From assembly GCF_003385955.1 (NCBI RefSeq), contig NZ_QRDW01000001.1:997854-1061853 (forward strand): 64,000 nucleotides of DNA, written 5' to 3'. Origin of the DNA: Aestuariispira insulae. Lineage in GTDB: Bacteria > Pseudomonadota > Alphaproteobacteria > UBA8366 > Aestuariispiraceae. The position numbers and the translations under genes were made by a program. Positions 1 to 10,377 of this stretch are shown here, one piece after another (position 1 is the first letter of the stretch; each line of letters begins with the position of its first letter). The notes beneath the pieces were generated by a model. That model did not search any database. It had not been told where the DNA came from and worked only from the letters and a program-made list of their open reading frames with translations.

Positions 1-1065
1 CTGGAAAATGTGGTGATGCGCTTTGGCGATTTTACCGCCGTTCACCAAACCAACCTGGAGGTCAATGCAGGCGAATTTTTCTCGGTCCTTGGACCGTCCG
101 GCTGCGGCAAGACCACTATCTTGCGCATGGTTTCCGGCTTCATGGAGCCCAGCGAAGGCCGCGTCCTGATCGGGGGCGAGGATATGACCGGCAAGGGACC
201 GAACAAACGGCCGACCGCGCTGATCTTCCAGAATCTGGCTTTGTTCCCCCTGATGTCCAACTGGGAAAATGTCGCTTTTGGCCTGGAAGCCCGTGGCATT
301 GACAAGAAAACCCGCCGGAATAAGGCCTATGAATTGCTGGCGCTCGTTGGCCTCAGCGGCCAGGAAATGAAAAAACCCTCCGAATTATCCGGTGGCCAGC
401 GCCAGCGCGTCGCCATCGCCAGGGCCTTGGCGGTGGAGCCTTCCGTGCTGCTGCTGGACGAGCCGCTATCCGCTCTGGATCTGAAGCTTCGGCAGCATAT
501 GCGCGCGGAGTTGAAGGAAATCCAGCGCAAAACCGGCGTTACTTTCATCTTCATCACCCATGACCAGGGCGAGGCCTTGACCATGTCCGACCGGATTGCG
601 GTAATGAAAAACGGCGTGATCGAACAGGTTGGACGCACCGATGACATCTATTCCAAGCCATTGACCCCATTTGTCGCCACCTTTGTCGGCGAAAACAATG
701 TCCTGCCCGGGCGTGTCACCAATGCGGATAAGGATTTTGCCCAGATCGAAACCGCCCATGGCATTTTCCGGGGCCGCAACCAGGACAGCCTGAAACCCGG
801 CAACAGCGCCATGCTATTCGTGCGCCCGGAGCGGGCCGCCATCGTCAACGGCACCACACCCGACAATGCCTTTGATGCCCGGTTTGAACGGCGTGACCTG
901 GAAGGGGCCTTCGTCAACCTGCATTTCCGCCTGGGCGACAACCCCTTCATCGTTCATGAAGCGAACCTGCGGCTGCATAACGGCTTCGATGGACCGATCC
1001 AACTGGGTTTCAATGCCGATGACGCCGTTGTCATGGCCAGTGGCGAGGTGAATGACGATGCATAG
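1..1065 (+). CDS. potA: ABC transporter ATP-binding protein, spermidine/putrescine type (5' partial)
   Basis: This is the ATPase that energises import by the two permeases encoded just downstream. The reading frame is open to the first base of the window, so the true start lies upstream; an internal GTG at 10 is not a convincing start. Visible motifs are Walker A GPSGCGKTT, the ABC signature LSGGQRQR, Walker B VLLLDEP followed by SALD, and the switch histidine in FITHD. The last third (after about residue 235) fits the TOBE-like regulatory domain of PotA-type ATPases. The stop overlaps the next gene by 14 bp, implying translational coupling. The substrate is inferred from the family only; putrescine, spermidine or another small cation are all possible, and the binding protein is outside the window. 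Confidence 0.93.
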   Translation: MENVVMRFGDFTAVHQTNLEVNAGEFFSVLGPSGCGKTTILRMVSGFMEPSEGRVLIGGEDMTGKGPNKRPTALIFQNLALFPLMSNWENVAFGLEARGIDKKTRRNKAYELLALVGLSGQEMKKPSELSGGQRQRVAIARALAVEPSVLLLDEPLSALDLKLRQHMRAELKEIQRKTGVTFIFITHDQGEALTMSDRIAVMKNGVIEQVGRTDDIYSKPLTPFVATFVGENNVLPGRVTNADKDFAQIETAHGIFRGRNQDSLKPGNSAMLFVRPERAAIVNGTTPDNAFDARFERRDLEGAFVNLHFRLGDNPFIVHEANLRLHNGFDGPIQLGFNADDAVVMASGEVNDDA

Positions 1066-2095
1066 TCTGATCCGATCCTACGGCAAGCCACTCACCAGCC
1101 TGTTCGTCTGCCTGACCGCTTTCTGGCTGTTGGTGATGATCGCGCTGCCGCAGGCCTTCATGATCGAGCATTCGCTCTGGCATATCGACCGGGATGACCA
1201 GTTGGGCATGAAGATCGACCGGGCCTATTCGGAGATGGGGCTGGTGGAATATGACCTGAAAGCCGCCAAGACCGAGAAAGTCCGTGCAGAATTCCAGACC
1301 CGCATTGACGCACTGAAAGCGCAGATCGCGGCCCTGGAAGCGCAAGAGACCGAACCGCCTAAGATCTATGGCATCCACAATTACACCAAGATGTCGGAGC
1401 TGCATTTCACCATCTTCCTGAAAAGCATCGTCTTTGCGCTGATGGTGACCGTGCTGGCGCTGGTCGTCTGCTATCCGATGGCCTTCACCATCGCCAAACT
1501 GGCCACCCCATACAAGGCCGCTCTAATGATGCTGGGCCTGATCATTCCCTATGCCATTAACGAGCTGTTGCGGGTTTATGCCTGGCTGATGATCCTCGAC
1601 TATCAAGGGGTTATCAACAGCGCGCTTGCCTGGCTGGGCCTGGTCAGTTTCGAGGCCAAGACCTGGGTTCCCTTCCTGGAAAACCCTGGATCGGTCTTTG
1701 TCGCGCTGATTTATGCCTATGTATTGTTCATGATTTTCCCGATCTACAACACGGTCGAGACGCTGGACAAAAACCAGTTGGAAGCCGCCAAAGATCTAGG
1801 TGCTTCCACCTGGAAAACCCATATGCGTATCGTGATCCCCCATGCCAAACCCGGCATTGCGGTCGGCTGCATCATGACCTTCATGCTGTCCGTCGGCTCC
1901 TATTCCGTTCCTCAGATCATGACCCGGGGCAAATCCGGTGACTGGTTCAGCCAGCTGATCTACCGGCAGTTTTTCGAGAGCCAGAATTGGAATACAGGGG
2001 CCGCCTATTCCTTCAGCCTGGTGATCGTCTGCCTGGCCTTCATTCTGATTATGATGAAGAGCTTCAAAGTCGGCATCCGCGATATTGCGAAATAA
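1052..2095 (+). CDS. potB: ABC transporter permease, PotB type, with coiled-coil insert
   Basis: Inner-membrane permease of 347 residues, the first of two in the operon. It has one N-terminal membrane segment, a hydrophilic charged stretch at about residues 45-105 rich in Lys, Glu and Ala, then five further hydrophobic segments. The EAA loop that contacts the ATPase is visible as EAAKDLGAS. The charged stretch has a coiled-coil look, is longer than in E. coli PotB (about 275-285 residues total), and accounts for the extra length. The start overlaps the ATPase stop by 14 bp. With the next permease it should form the transmembrane channel for a polyamine-like substrate. Confidence 0.9.
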   Translation: MTMHSLIRSYGKPLTSLFVCLTAFWLLVMIALPQAFMIEHSLWHIDRDDQLGMKIDRAYSEMGLVEYDLKAAKTEKVRAEFQTRIDALKAQIAALEAQETEPPKIYGIHNYTKMSELHFTIFLKSIVFALMVTVLALVVCYPMAFTIAKLATPYKAALMMLGLIIPYAINELLRVYAWLMILDYQGVINSALAWLGLVSFEAKTWVPFLENPGSVFVALIYAYVLFMIFPIYNTVETLDKNQLEAAKDLGASTWKTHMRIVIPHAKPGIAVGCIMTFMLSVGSYSVPQIMTRGKSGDWFSQLIYRQFFESQNWNTGAAYSFSLVIVCLAFILIMMKSFKVGIRDIAK

Positions 2096-2116
2096 GCGCG
2101 AGGGGAGGAGAAGAAA

Positions 2117-2926
2117 ATGACCAAATCCCGCAGCCTTTCCGACATCATTTTGAATGTCTATATCGGCTTCTTTTTCCTGTATCTCTTTGCACCTCTGCTA
2201 GTGATGTCGCTTGCCGCCTTCAACGCCTATGACTATCCCTCGGTCACCCAATGGAAGGGCTGGACGCTCAAATGGTTTGGCGAGCTGGCCAATGACGACC
2301 GCATTCTGAAGGGGATTGCAAATTCCATCATTGTGGCGTTGGGCGTGATTGTGCTGTCGCTGCCCTTGGGACTGGCCGGTGCCTTCGTCCTGACCCGATT
2401 GGAAGGGCGCTATAACAACCTGCTTTATGCCTTGCTCGTGTCGCCCTTGCTGATGCCGGGCATCATCCTGGGCATTTCCACCCTGATCTTCTGGGGTCGG
2501 TTTAACGTGCCGGGCGGCCTGTTGCTGACCATCATCGCGCAATCCAGCTTCATCGCCAGTTATTCCATGTTGATGTTCATGGCAAGATTGCAGCGCCAGG
2601 ACCGGGTCCTGGAAGAAGCCGCCCTGGATCTGGGGGCATCCAACTTCATGGTCTTCCGACGGATCACCATCCCCTTCCTGATGCCGACCATCATCACAGC
2701 GGCCGTGATCGCCTTCCTGCAATCCATTGAAAACTACAACACCACTGTCTTTGCCATTGGCGGGGACTGGACCCTGGTGACAGAGATCGGATCGCGCTTC
2801 CGCTTTGGCCTCAGCCCGGTGATCAATGTGATCGGGGTGATCTTCGTGATCTTTACAGTGATTGCTGCCAGCCTCTATGTTCTGCAAAAGGAAAAAGAGC
2901 GCCAGCGCAAGCTGGCCACCGCCTGA
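2117..2926 (+). CDS. potC: ABC transporter permease, PotC type
   Basis: Second inner-membrane permease, 269 residues, usual length for PotC. Six hydrophobic segments are visible, and the ATPase-contact EAA loop reads EEAALDLGAS. A strong ribosome-binding site (GGGAGGAG) sits just before the ATG, 21 bp after the previous stop. It pairs with the upstream permease and ATPase as a complete importer core. The substrate-binding protein is not seen here and probably precedes the ATPase outside the window. Confidence 0.9.
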   Translation: MTKSRSLSDIILNVYIGFFFLYLFAPLLVMSLAAFNAYDYPSVTQWKGWTLKWFGELANDDRILKGIANSIIVALGVIVLSLPLGLAGAFVLTRLEGRYNNLLYALLVSPLLMPGIILGISTLIFWGRFNVPGGLLLTIIAQSSFIASYSMLMFMARLQRQDRVLEEAALDLGASNFMVFRRITIPFLMPTIITAAVIAFLQSIENYNTTVFAIGGDWTLVTEIGSRFRFGLSPVINVIGVIFVIFTVIAASLYVLQKEKERQRKLATA

Positions 2927-2944
2927 TCAAAACCGGAGCCAACC

Positions 2945-3649
2945 TTGCCCCTGACCATCACTTTCCGCTGCCCCCCGGAATGGGCGGATATTTTGCCCCG
3001 TCCCCTTCCGGCCGCCAAAGGCCTGCCAGAGTGGTTGAAAGAAATGCCGGCGAACGCCAAGAGCGCGCTGATTGGGGAGGAGGTGCGCACCGTCAAACAA
3101 TGCCCGCCCTTCCTAGATGCCATGGGATCGGGCTGGTTGATGCCGCTGATGGCCGATATTGAAGTAAAAGATGGGCATTTTTCCTGGGACTGGGACTTGC
3201 CGCCAACCCGGTTTGAACAGCTGCATCGATCCCCTTTGGGGCTGCATGTCAGCGCCCAGGCCACGGGATCACCGCTGGCTCAGGATGGCGAGGCTTATCT
3301 GAAATTTTCCAACTTCTGGGCCGTGGAAGCGCCGGAGGGTTTCTCCATTCTGTTTTCCCATCCGGCCAACCGGCCGGATCTGCCCTTTCAAACCTTAACC
3401 GGGCTGGTGGATGCCGATCATTTTACCCATGGCCTGACCCATTTTCCGGCCGTCTGGAAAGACCAGGCATTTTCCGGCAAATTGCCCAAAGGCACACCGG
3501 TTGCCCATATCTGGCTGGTGCCGCGCGCCGTGGAGGCGGCATTTGGCACATTGACCGATGGAGATGCCTGCCGGTTTGAAGAGACGCTGGAAATCTTGTC
3601 ATCCGCCCCTGGCGGCTATCGTAAAAAATTCCGCGCTAAGAAACGCTGA
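2945..3649 (+). CDS. Conserved protein of unknown function (possibly DUF6065-like)
   Basis: A soluble protein of 234 residues with no signal peptide or membrane segment. It starts with TTG, preceded by GGAG at good spacing, 18 bp after the permease stop, so it is probably the last gene of the transporter operon. Aromatic and proline-rich N-terminal sequence is followed by TVKQCPPFLDAM and a glycine turn, a pattern I associate with proteins annotated DUF6065, but I am not certain of that family name. No catalytic motif is recognisable. Its 3' end overlaps the convergent TPR gene by 14 bp. A link to the transporter is inferred only from position. Confidence 0.7.
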   Translation: MPLTITFRCPPEWADILPRPLPAAKGLPEWLKEMPANAKSALIGEEVRTVKQCPPFLDAMGSGWLMPLMADIEVKDGHFSWDWDLPPTRFEQLHRSPLGLHVSAQATGSPLAQDGEAYLKFSNFWAVEAPEGFSILFSHPANRPDLPFQTLTGLVDADHFTHGLTHFPAVWKDQAFSGKLPKGTPVAHIWLVPRAVEAAFGTLTDGDACRFEETLEILSSAPGGYRKKFRAKKR

Positions 3650-4265
3650 TCCCCAGCTCGTTTGCCAGTTTTTCCTCATTCAGGGAAAAACCACCCCGCG
3701 CCCGGCGGGTGACCGCCTTCAACAGGTCACCGGCAAGGGCCGGACGGGCTTGCCCCAGCATTGTTACAAGCGAGCGGGCCTGATCCGCCCTGCCAGTCTC
3801 CAACAACGCTCGAATACGGATCAATTGCGCTTCTTCCCCAAGCCCTGTTTGACGCGCCAGATTTTCATACCCCGCCACAGAGCGCTCCCAGTCTCCGGCC
3901 TGAAAGGCGGATTGCGCAAGGCCTGCCAGGGCGTCCGGGTCCTCAGGCGATATCTCCAGCGCCTGGGAAAACAGGCCGACGGCAAGTTCGATATCACTTA
4001 GGGACAAGCGCGCAAAGCCGCTCTCAACCAACGCGCCCAGATGATCGGGGCTGGCGGTCAAAACCTTGTTGAACGCTGCAAGGGCTTCGCGGGGTTTACC
4101 GGCCTGGCGTAAGAACACACCCAGGTTATAAAGCGCCTGGGGCTGCGGTGGCTTCATGGCAGCCGCTTTCCGGAACAGGCGTTCCGCCTTGTCGGATTGC
4201 CCGGCCTGATGGGCCTCGACAGCCTGGGCCGTGACCTTCGCCAGTTTTTCCAAAGTCCCAGCCAT
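3636..4265 (-). CDS. TPR-repeat protein
   Basis: A 209-residue cytoplasmic-looking protein built of about four tetratricopeptide repeats. The typical pattern is seen in AERLFRKAAAMKP, ALYNLGVFLRQAGKPREAL and EISPEDPDALAGLAQSAF. No signal peptide or catalytic domain is present. The gene begins 5 bp after rodA ends on the same strand, so it is probably the last gene of the mre/rod operon. TPR proteins usually act as scaffolds; a role in elongation-complex assembly is plausible from position but unproven. Confidence 0.8.
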   Translation of the reverse strand: MAGTLEKLAKVTAQAVEAHQAGQSDKAERLFRKAAAMKPPQPQALYNLGVFLRQAGKPREALAAFNKVLTASPDHLGALVESGFARLSLSDIELAVGLFSQALEISPEDPDALAGLAQSAFQAGDWERSVAGYENLARQTGLGEEAQLIRIRALLETGRADQARSLVTMLGQARPALAGDLLKAVTRRARGGFSLNEEKLANELGISVS

Positions 4266-4270
4266 TGGGG

Positions 4271-5428
4271 TCAGGCCAAGGGATCCGACCAGCGGCGTGA
4301 GATTTTAACCTCACGATGAATATAGACATTCATTATCAGGCCAAAGGCAATCAGGACCGTCATCATCGCCGTACCACCGTTGGAGACCAGCGGCAGCGGC
4401 ACCCCCACCACCGGGATCACCCCCATCACCATGGCGATATTGATGAACACATAAAGCGACACCGTCGTGGTCAGCCCCAACGCCACCAGCCGCCCGTACT
4501 GGCTTCGGCTCTGCACCGCAATGGCAAGCCCGTAGACCATCAATAGAAAATAGAGGCCCATCAGCGTCACACCGCCCACAAGGCCAAACTCTTCCGCCAG
4601 CATGGTGAAGATGAAATCCGTTTGTTTTTCCGGCAGGAAACTCAAATGGCTTTGCGTGCCCTGAATGAAACCTTTGCCAAAAACCCCGCCCGATCCCATG
4701 GCAATTTTCGACTGAGTGATATGATACCCGGCTCCCAGCGGGTCTCTCTCAGGGTCCATGAATGTAAGCACGCGCTGTTTTTGATAATCGCGCAGGAATT
4801 GCCAGGCAACCGGCAGGGATCCAAGCGCCGCCGCGATCACAAGCGCAAATTTCCACCAGCGCACACCGGCCAGGAAAAATACCACACCACTGCCGATCAC
4901 CAGCATCAGGGCCGTGCCCAGATCCGGTTGGCGCAGGATCAGCAACACGGGCAGGATCACCATCAAAATGGGCATGATCAATCGGCTGGGTCGACCGATT
5001 TCCTCTTGCGCGACCCCATGGAAATAGCGCGCCAGCGCCAAAACCATGGCAATTTTCATCACTTCGGAAGGCTGAACACGGAAAACCGCGAAATCAAGCC
5101 AGCGTTTAGCCCCCATTCCCTGGGTCCCAAAAAACTCCACCCCGATCAGCAGGACAAAACCAACCGCATAAAGCAGATAGGCAAAACGCAACCAATGGCG
5201 GATATCAATCAAGGCAATGACCAGCATCAGGACCAGCCCAACGCCAAACCGCAGCATCTGACGGCTCGCCCACGGGTCCCAACTTCCATTGGCCGCGGAA
5301 TAGAGCATGCCGAAACCGACACAGGCAATCATAGTGATCAGCAGCAACAAGCCCCAATTCACCTGCCACAATTTCTGTGAGAGGGACATCTCCTGCTGTC
5401 GATAGTCGCCGAGCGAGCCAGCCATCAC
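4271..5428 (-). CDS. rodA: Rod-shape determining protein RodA (SEDS glycan polymerase)
   Basis: Integral membrane protein of 385 residues in the SEDS (RodA/FtsW/SpoVE) family, which polymerises peptidoglycan glycan strands during cell elongation together with PBP2. About ten hydrophobic segments are present. Conserved family stretches include QPSEVMKIAMVLALA and, near the C-terminus, VPLPLVSNGGTAMM. The start overlaps the mrdA stop by 4 bp (ATGA). RodA rather than FtsW is favoured by the neighbouring PBP2 and MreBCD genes. Confidence 0.95.
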   Translation of the reverse strand: MMAGSLGDYRQQEMSLSQKLWQVNWGLLLLITMIACVGFGMLYSAANGSWDPWASRQMLRFGVGLVLMLVIALIDIRHWLRFAYLLYAVGFVLLIGVEFFGTQGMGAKRWLDFAVFRVQPSEVMKIAMVLALARYFHGVAQEEIGRPSRLIMPILMVILPVLLILRQPDLGTALMLVIGSGVVFFLAGVRWWKFALVIAAALGSLPVAWQFLRDYQKQRVLTFMDPERDPLGAGYHITQSKIAMGSGGVFGKGFIQGTQSHLSFLPEKQTDFIFTMLAEEFGLVGGVTLMGLYFLLMVYGLAIAVQSRSQYGRLVALGLTTTVSLYVFINIAMVMGVIPVVGVPLPLVSNGGTAMMTVLIAFGLIMNVYIHREVKISRRWSDPLA

Positions 5429-7317
5429 CCTTCCTTCTTATTGAGATAATGCGGCCGTGGTTCTGCTTCACTGGATTGTGCGCTTCCCATCAGGCGCTGA
5501 ACTTCAACCATCACATCCTTTGCTATGGGGATGGCCGCCTTGGATCCGCCGCCATGCTCCACCACCACGGAAATCGCAAAGCGCGGATTGTCCACCGGCG
5601 CAAATCCGACAAATAAACCATGGTCGCGCAACCGCCAGGAAATATCCTCCCCTTTCAGGATGCCCGATTTCCGCTCCGCCTCGCTGATCCTGCGGACCTG
5701 GGCCGTGCCGGTTTTGCCGCCCATTTCAGTGCCGTCTTCTTTAATGGCCGCCGAATTGGCGGTGCCGCGCGGATGGTTGACCACTTCATCCATGCCGCGC
5801 AAGACGATATCAAGATGCTTCTTAGGTATGCCCAGATCTTCAAATTCAGGCACCCAGTTGGAATCGAGCAAATCCCGGCCTTCAAACTTCTGCTTGGTCA
5901 AGTGCGGCACAACCGCCTTGCCACCATTCACCATGCGGGCGGTCATGACCGCCAGCTGCAACGGTGTGGTCAGGACATAGCCCTGGCCGATGGCGGCAAT
6001 CACGGTTTCCCCGCCCTGCCAGCGTTCACCGATCGCACGCTCTTTCCACGCTTTGTCCGGGATCAAACCCGCCCGCTCACCATGCAGATCCAGACCTGTT
6101 TTATCGCCAAGCCCCAGCTTGCGGGCCATGGCCGCGATTTTTTCAATCCCGACCTTCATGCCCACTTCATAAAACCATACGTCACAGGATTCCCGGATCG
6201 CATCGGTCATATTCATCCAACCGTGGCCATGGCGTTTCCAGCAATGGAACCGATGGTTGCCAAGATCCATATGACCCGGACAGAAAACCCGATGATCCGG
6301 ACTGATGCCATGATCCAGCGCCGCCAGCGCAACCGACATCTTGAAAGTGGAACCGGGCGCATATTGGCCGGCGATGGTTTTGTTGGACAGCGGCTTATAA
6401 GGGTTATTCTGCAGCGCTTTCCATTCTTCTGTGCTCAACCCCTCACTAAAGGCGTTAGGGTTAAAGGATGGCGTTGAAACCAGGCCCAACACTTCACCAT
6501 TATGGACATCCATAACGACCACAGAGGCCGCCTTCTCGTCCGCAACCCGATTGCCGATATAATCCTGCAGGCGCATATCCAGGCTTAACCGTAGCTCATG
6601 GCCCGGCTGACCTTCATTGCGTTCCAGCTCCCGGATGACACGGCCCAAGGCATTGACCTCAACCTTGCTGGTACCGCCCTGACCGCGCAATGCCAGATCA
6701 TAATAGCGTTCCACACCGCGCTTGCCGACTTTGAATCCCGGCAGCTGCAACAGGGGGTCGTCCCGGTTGTCTTTTTCCGAAACCGCGGCAACATAGCCCA
6801 GCACATGCGCCATGGTCGGGCCATAGGGATAGTGACGTGTCTGGCCAACATCTATCGTAACACCGGGCAGCTCAGGCGTATTCACGCCAATACGGCTCAC
6901 CTCTTCCCAGGACAGGTTTTCACGCACCGTTACCGGCACAAAGGCCCGCCGGCGCTCAACCTCCTTCAGCACCCGCCGGTATTCATGATCCTCCAGATCA
7001 ATCAATTGGCCCAGCCTGGCCAGGACTTCCGGCACAGAGGAGGCATTTTCCGCCTGCTCACGTACCAGGATGATCCGGTAGTTTTGGATATTGATCGCCA
7101 GATAGTCGCCGTTCCGGTCCAGGATAAAACCGCGGGGCGGCGGCAGCAGGCGCAGATTGATCCGATTGTCATCGGCCATCATTTTGTAGCGGTCGGTTTC
7201 TATCACCTGAAGATAATACATGCGGGCCGCAAGGCCGCTCATCAGCACGAATTTCCCGCCCAGCAGCAATGCCGCCCGTCGATTAAACTGTCTGGCGCGA
7301 TCTTTTTCGCGCTTCAT
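5425..7317 (-). CDS. mrdA: Penicillin-binding protein 2, elongation-specific transpeptidase
   Basis: Class B penicillin-binding protein, about 630 residues, that cross-links peptidoglycan in the elongasome with RodA and MreBCD. An N-terminal membrane anchor (about residues 15-40) is followed by the dimerisation/pedestal domain. The transpeptidase domain shows the nucleophile motif STFK with Ser at about residue 323, SCD (ESCDVWF) and KTGTAQ. I prefer the ATG at 7317 (starting MKREKD), which has a GGTGG upstream and matches how this protein begins in related bacteria. An ATG at 7335 would overlap mreD by 8 bp and is also possible. Confidence 0.94.
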   Translation of the reverse strand: MKREKDRARQFNRRAALLLGGKFVLMSGLAARMYYLQVIETDRYKMMADDNRINLRLLPPPRGFILDRNGDYLAINIQNYRIILVREQAENASSVPEVLARLGQLIDLEDHEYRRVLKEVERRRAFVPVTVRENLSWEEVSRIGVNTPELPGVTIDVGQTRHYPYGPTMAHVLGYVAAVSEKDNRDDPLLQLPGFKVGKRGVERYYDLALRGQGGTSKVEVNALGRVIRELERNEGQPGHELRLSLDMRLQDYIGNRVADEKAASVVVMDVHNGEVLGLVSTPSFNPNAFSEGLSTEEWKALQNNPYKPLSNKTIAGQYAPGSTFKMSVALAALDHGISPDHRVFCPGHMDLGNHRFHCWKRHGHGWMNMTDAIRESCDVWFYEVGMKVGIEKIAAMARKLGLGDKTGLDLHGERAGLIPDKAWKERAIGERWQGGETVIAAIGQGYVLTTPLQLAVMTARMVNGGKAVVPHLTKQKFEGRDLLDSNWVPEFEDLGIPKKHLDIVLRGMDEVVNHPRGTANSAAIKEDGTEMGGKTGTAQVRRISEAERKSGILKGEDISWRLRDHGLFVGFAPVDNPRFAISVVVEHGGGSKAAIPIAKDVMVEVQRLMGSAQSSEAEPRPHYLNKKEG

Positions 7318-7327
7318 GATTCCACCC

Positions 7328-7852
7328 TTATCCATGGCTGGGCAGCAATCTGTGAAGCATCAGCATGGGAACGGCCAAGATCGGGAATGCCGCCATGCTG
7401 AAGAGATAGGAAAAAATCGCTGGGGATGGTGACAGGAACTGCTGCCCGATCAAACATGCCAACAGCCATTCCAGAAAGGCGATGATCGCACAGACCAGCA
7501 TGAAGCCCCACCAAACGATACCAAAGGAGTTACCCAGGAAAAAGCGGCGCTGGGAACCGACCAACGCATATCCGATCAAAAACAGGAAGGAATGCATGCC
7601 CAACGGTGAGCCCGCCAGAATGTCCTGCAGCAGCCCCAACAGGAAAACCATAATCATCGGCATCAGATCCGGTCGGTAGATCGACCAATAATATATCGAG
7701 ATCAATGCCAACATGGGCATCATGCGGTCAAAACCGGCAATATGGTTGGGCACCTGTCCCAGCACCACAAGCGTCAATGTCAGCATGAAGGGGATCAGGC
7801 TGCGCGCTATGATATCGATCCGGATCCAGAACCCATACATGTCAAAATACAA
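7328..7852 (-). CDS. mreD: Rod-shape determining protein MreD
   Basis: Small, very hydrophobic protein of 174 residues with five or six membrane segments, the usual size and character of MreD, which links cytoplasmic MreB with periplasmic MreC. Sequence conservation in MreD is low, so the call rests on size, hydrophobicity and position between mreC and mrdA on the same strand. A conserved-looking stretch is the GLLQDILAGSPLG segment with its acidic residue in the membrane. The start could be 7852 or the ATG four codons later. Confidence 0.88.
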   Translation of the reverse strand: MYFDMYGFWIRIDIIARSLIPFMLTLTLVVLGQVPNHIAGFDRMMPMLALISIYYWSIYRPDLMPMIMVFLLGLLQDILAGSPLGMHSFLFLIGYALVGSQRRFFLGNSFGIVWWGFMLVCAIIAFLEWLLACLIGQQFLSPSPAIFSYLFSMAAFPILAVPMLMLHRLLPSHG

Positions 7853-7951
7853 TCAGGAAAATGTTGTTTACTCCGGCAGGGCACGTCTGTTTTATACCAT
7901 GCCAGCCGTCTGTCCATCATACCCGGGCACCGGGGGCTGCTCAATATTCGC

Positions 7952-8809
7952 TTATTGTCCCTCGGCCGAAGATTCAAGCACCCCGCGAAGACCGAAATCC
8001 ATCAACCGGATATATTCCTGGGAATCCGCCTCGGCAAATAGCTTGACCCGCACCCCCGCATCGCCAACGGAAGCCACCACACCAACAGGGATGCCTGGCG
8101 GGAATGCGCCGCCATGGCCGGAGGTCACAATGCGCTGGCCTTCCTTAATTTCCGAATCCGCCGACAGATAAACAATTTGAGGCTGGAGGCTGTTATCACC
8201 GGCCAAAACCGCCCGCACCCGGGTTTCTTCAACAATCACAGGGATCCGGCTGTTCAGGTCCGACACCAGCAGGACCCGGGAACTGAATTTCCCGGTTTCA
8301 GCCACGCGGCCGATCAAGCCTTCACCAACCACCGCCACCTGACCGGTGCGCACCCCGTCATTGGTGCCGATATTCAACAAAACTGAGCGAACGAATGTCC
8401 CGCCAAGACCGACCACCCGGCCCGTCACATAACGCATGGCGTCCTTGCGGTCATAGGCCAGCAGTGCCTGCAACTCACGATTTTCAACATCCAGGATGCG
8501 TGCCGCCGCCTGCCATTGCAAAAGCCTGGCGTTTTCTTCACGCAGACGCTGGTTTTCTTCCCGCAGGCTCACCAGTGCCTTTACTTCCGCGACCCAGTGA
8601 TTGACGGTTGCTGTCGGCCTTGAAAGCACATCAAGGATTGGCGTGGTTGCATCCGTTACAACGGTTCTTGCCTGTTGAAACGCTTCCGGATTGGTTCGGC
8701 CCATCACCATGATCGCCGCCGCACTTCCAAGCAACAGCATGAAAGCAAAGCGTTGCAGCACCGTCCGCAGTGCCGCAATCCTTGTCATGGTTCCAGGTCG
8801 TTGTTTCAC
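7952..8809 (-). CDS. mreC: Rod-shape determining protein MreC
   Basis: Bitopic protein of 285 residues: one membrane segment at about residues 20-38, a coiled coil at about 65-105 (VKALVSLREENQRLREENA), then a periplasmic beta-rich domain with the family stretch GRVVGLGGTFVRSVLLNIG and later VTSGHGGAFPPGIPVG. MreC organises the elongation complex outside the membrane. It lies 65 bp downstream of mreB and 99 bp upstream of mreD on the same strand, the standard order. Confidence 0.93.
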   Translation of the reverse strand: MKQRPGTMTRIAALRTVLQRFAFMLLLGSAAAIMVMGRTNPEAFQQARTVVTDATTPILDVLSRPTATVNHWVAEVKALVSLREENQRLREENARLLQWQAAARILDVENRELQALLAYDRKDAMRYVTGRVVGLGGTFVRSVLLNIGTNDGVRTGQVAVVGEGLIGRVAETGKFSSRVLLVSDLNSRIPVIVEETRVRAVLAGDNSLQPQIVYLSADSEIKEGQRIVTSGHGGAFPPGIPVGVVASVGDAGVRVKLFAEADSQEYIRLMDFGLRGVLESSAEGQ

Positions 8810-8874
8810 GTCAACCCTCTTCTACATTGCCGCTGGTGCCGAAGGGATAAAGCCACCGGCACCAGCCCGCTTGA

Positions 8875-10214
<1,340 letters not shown>

Positions 10215-10292
10215 ATGCAGAAACCGACGCATGTCTTAGGGTTTACGAGTTTTAGGCCCGATCTGCAATTTCTTTTTTCCGCCACAATTTAA
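10215..10292 (+). CDS. Candidate 25-residue leader peptide
   Basis: A short frame begins with ATG at 10215, preceded by AAAGGA at 7 bp spacing, better than the spacing and match seen for the downstream acetyltransferase. It ends at a TAA (10290-10292) that falls inside a perfect 8-bp inverted repeat (10283-10304). The peptide is not notably rich in any single amino acid. This could be a translated leader controlling the gene at 10378, or chance. No homologue is recognisable. Confidence 0.25.
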   Translation: MQKPTHVLGFTSFRPDLQFLFSATI

Positions 10293-10304
10293 GTGGAAAT
10301 TGTG
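10283..10304. repeat. Perfect inverted repeat before the acetyltransferase gene
   Basis: CACAATTT and AAATTGTG are separated by 6 bp and followed by a short T-rich stretch. It could be a transcription-factor site or a weak attenuator hairpin in the leader of the gene starting at 10378. It also covers the stop codon of the small candidate leader frame. Confidence 0.4.
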
Positions 10305-10377
10305 TCTTTTGCGGACCGGCGTTCGGTGCTTTCATGGCTTTTTCTATTTTGTGGCAAAACAATTCTCCCGGCATTTC

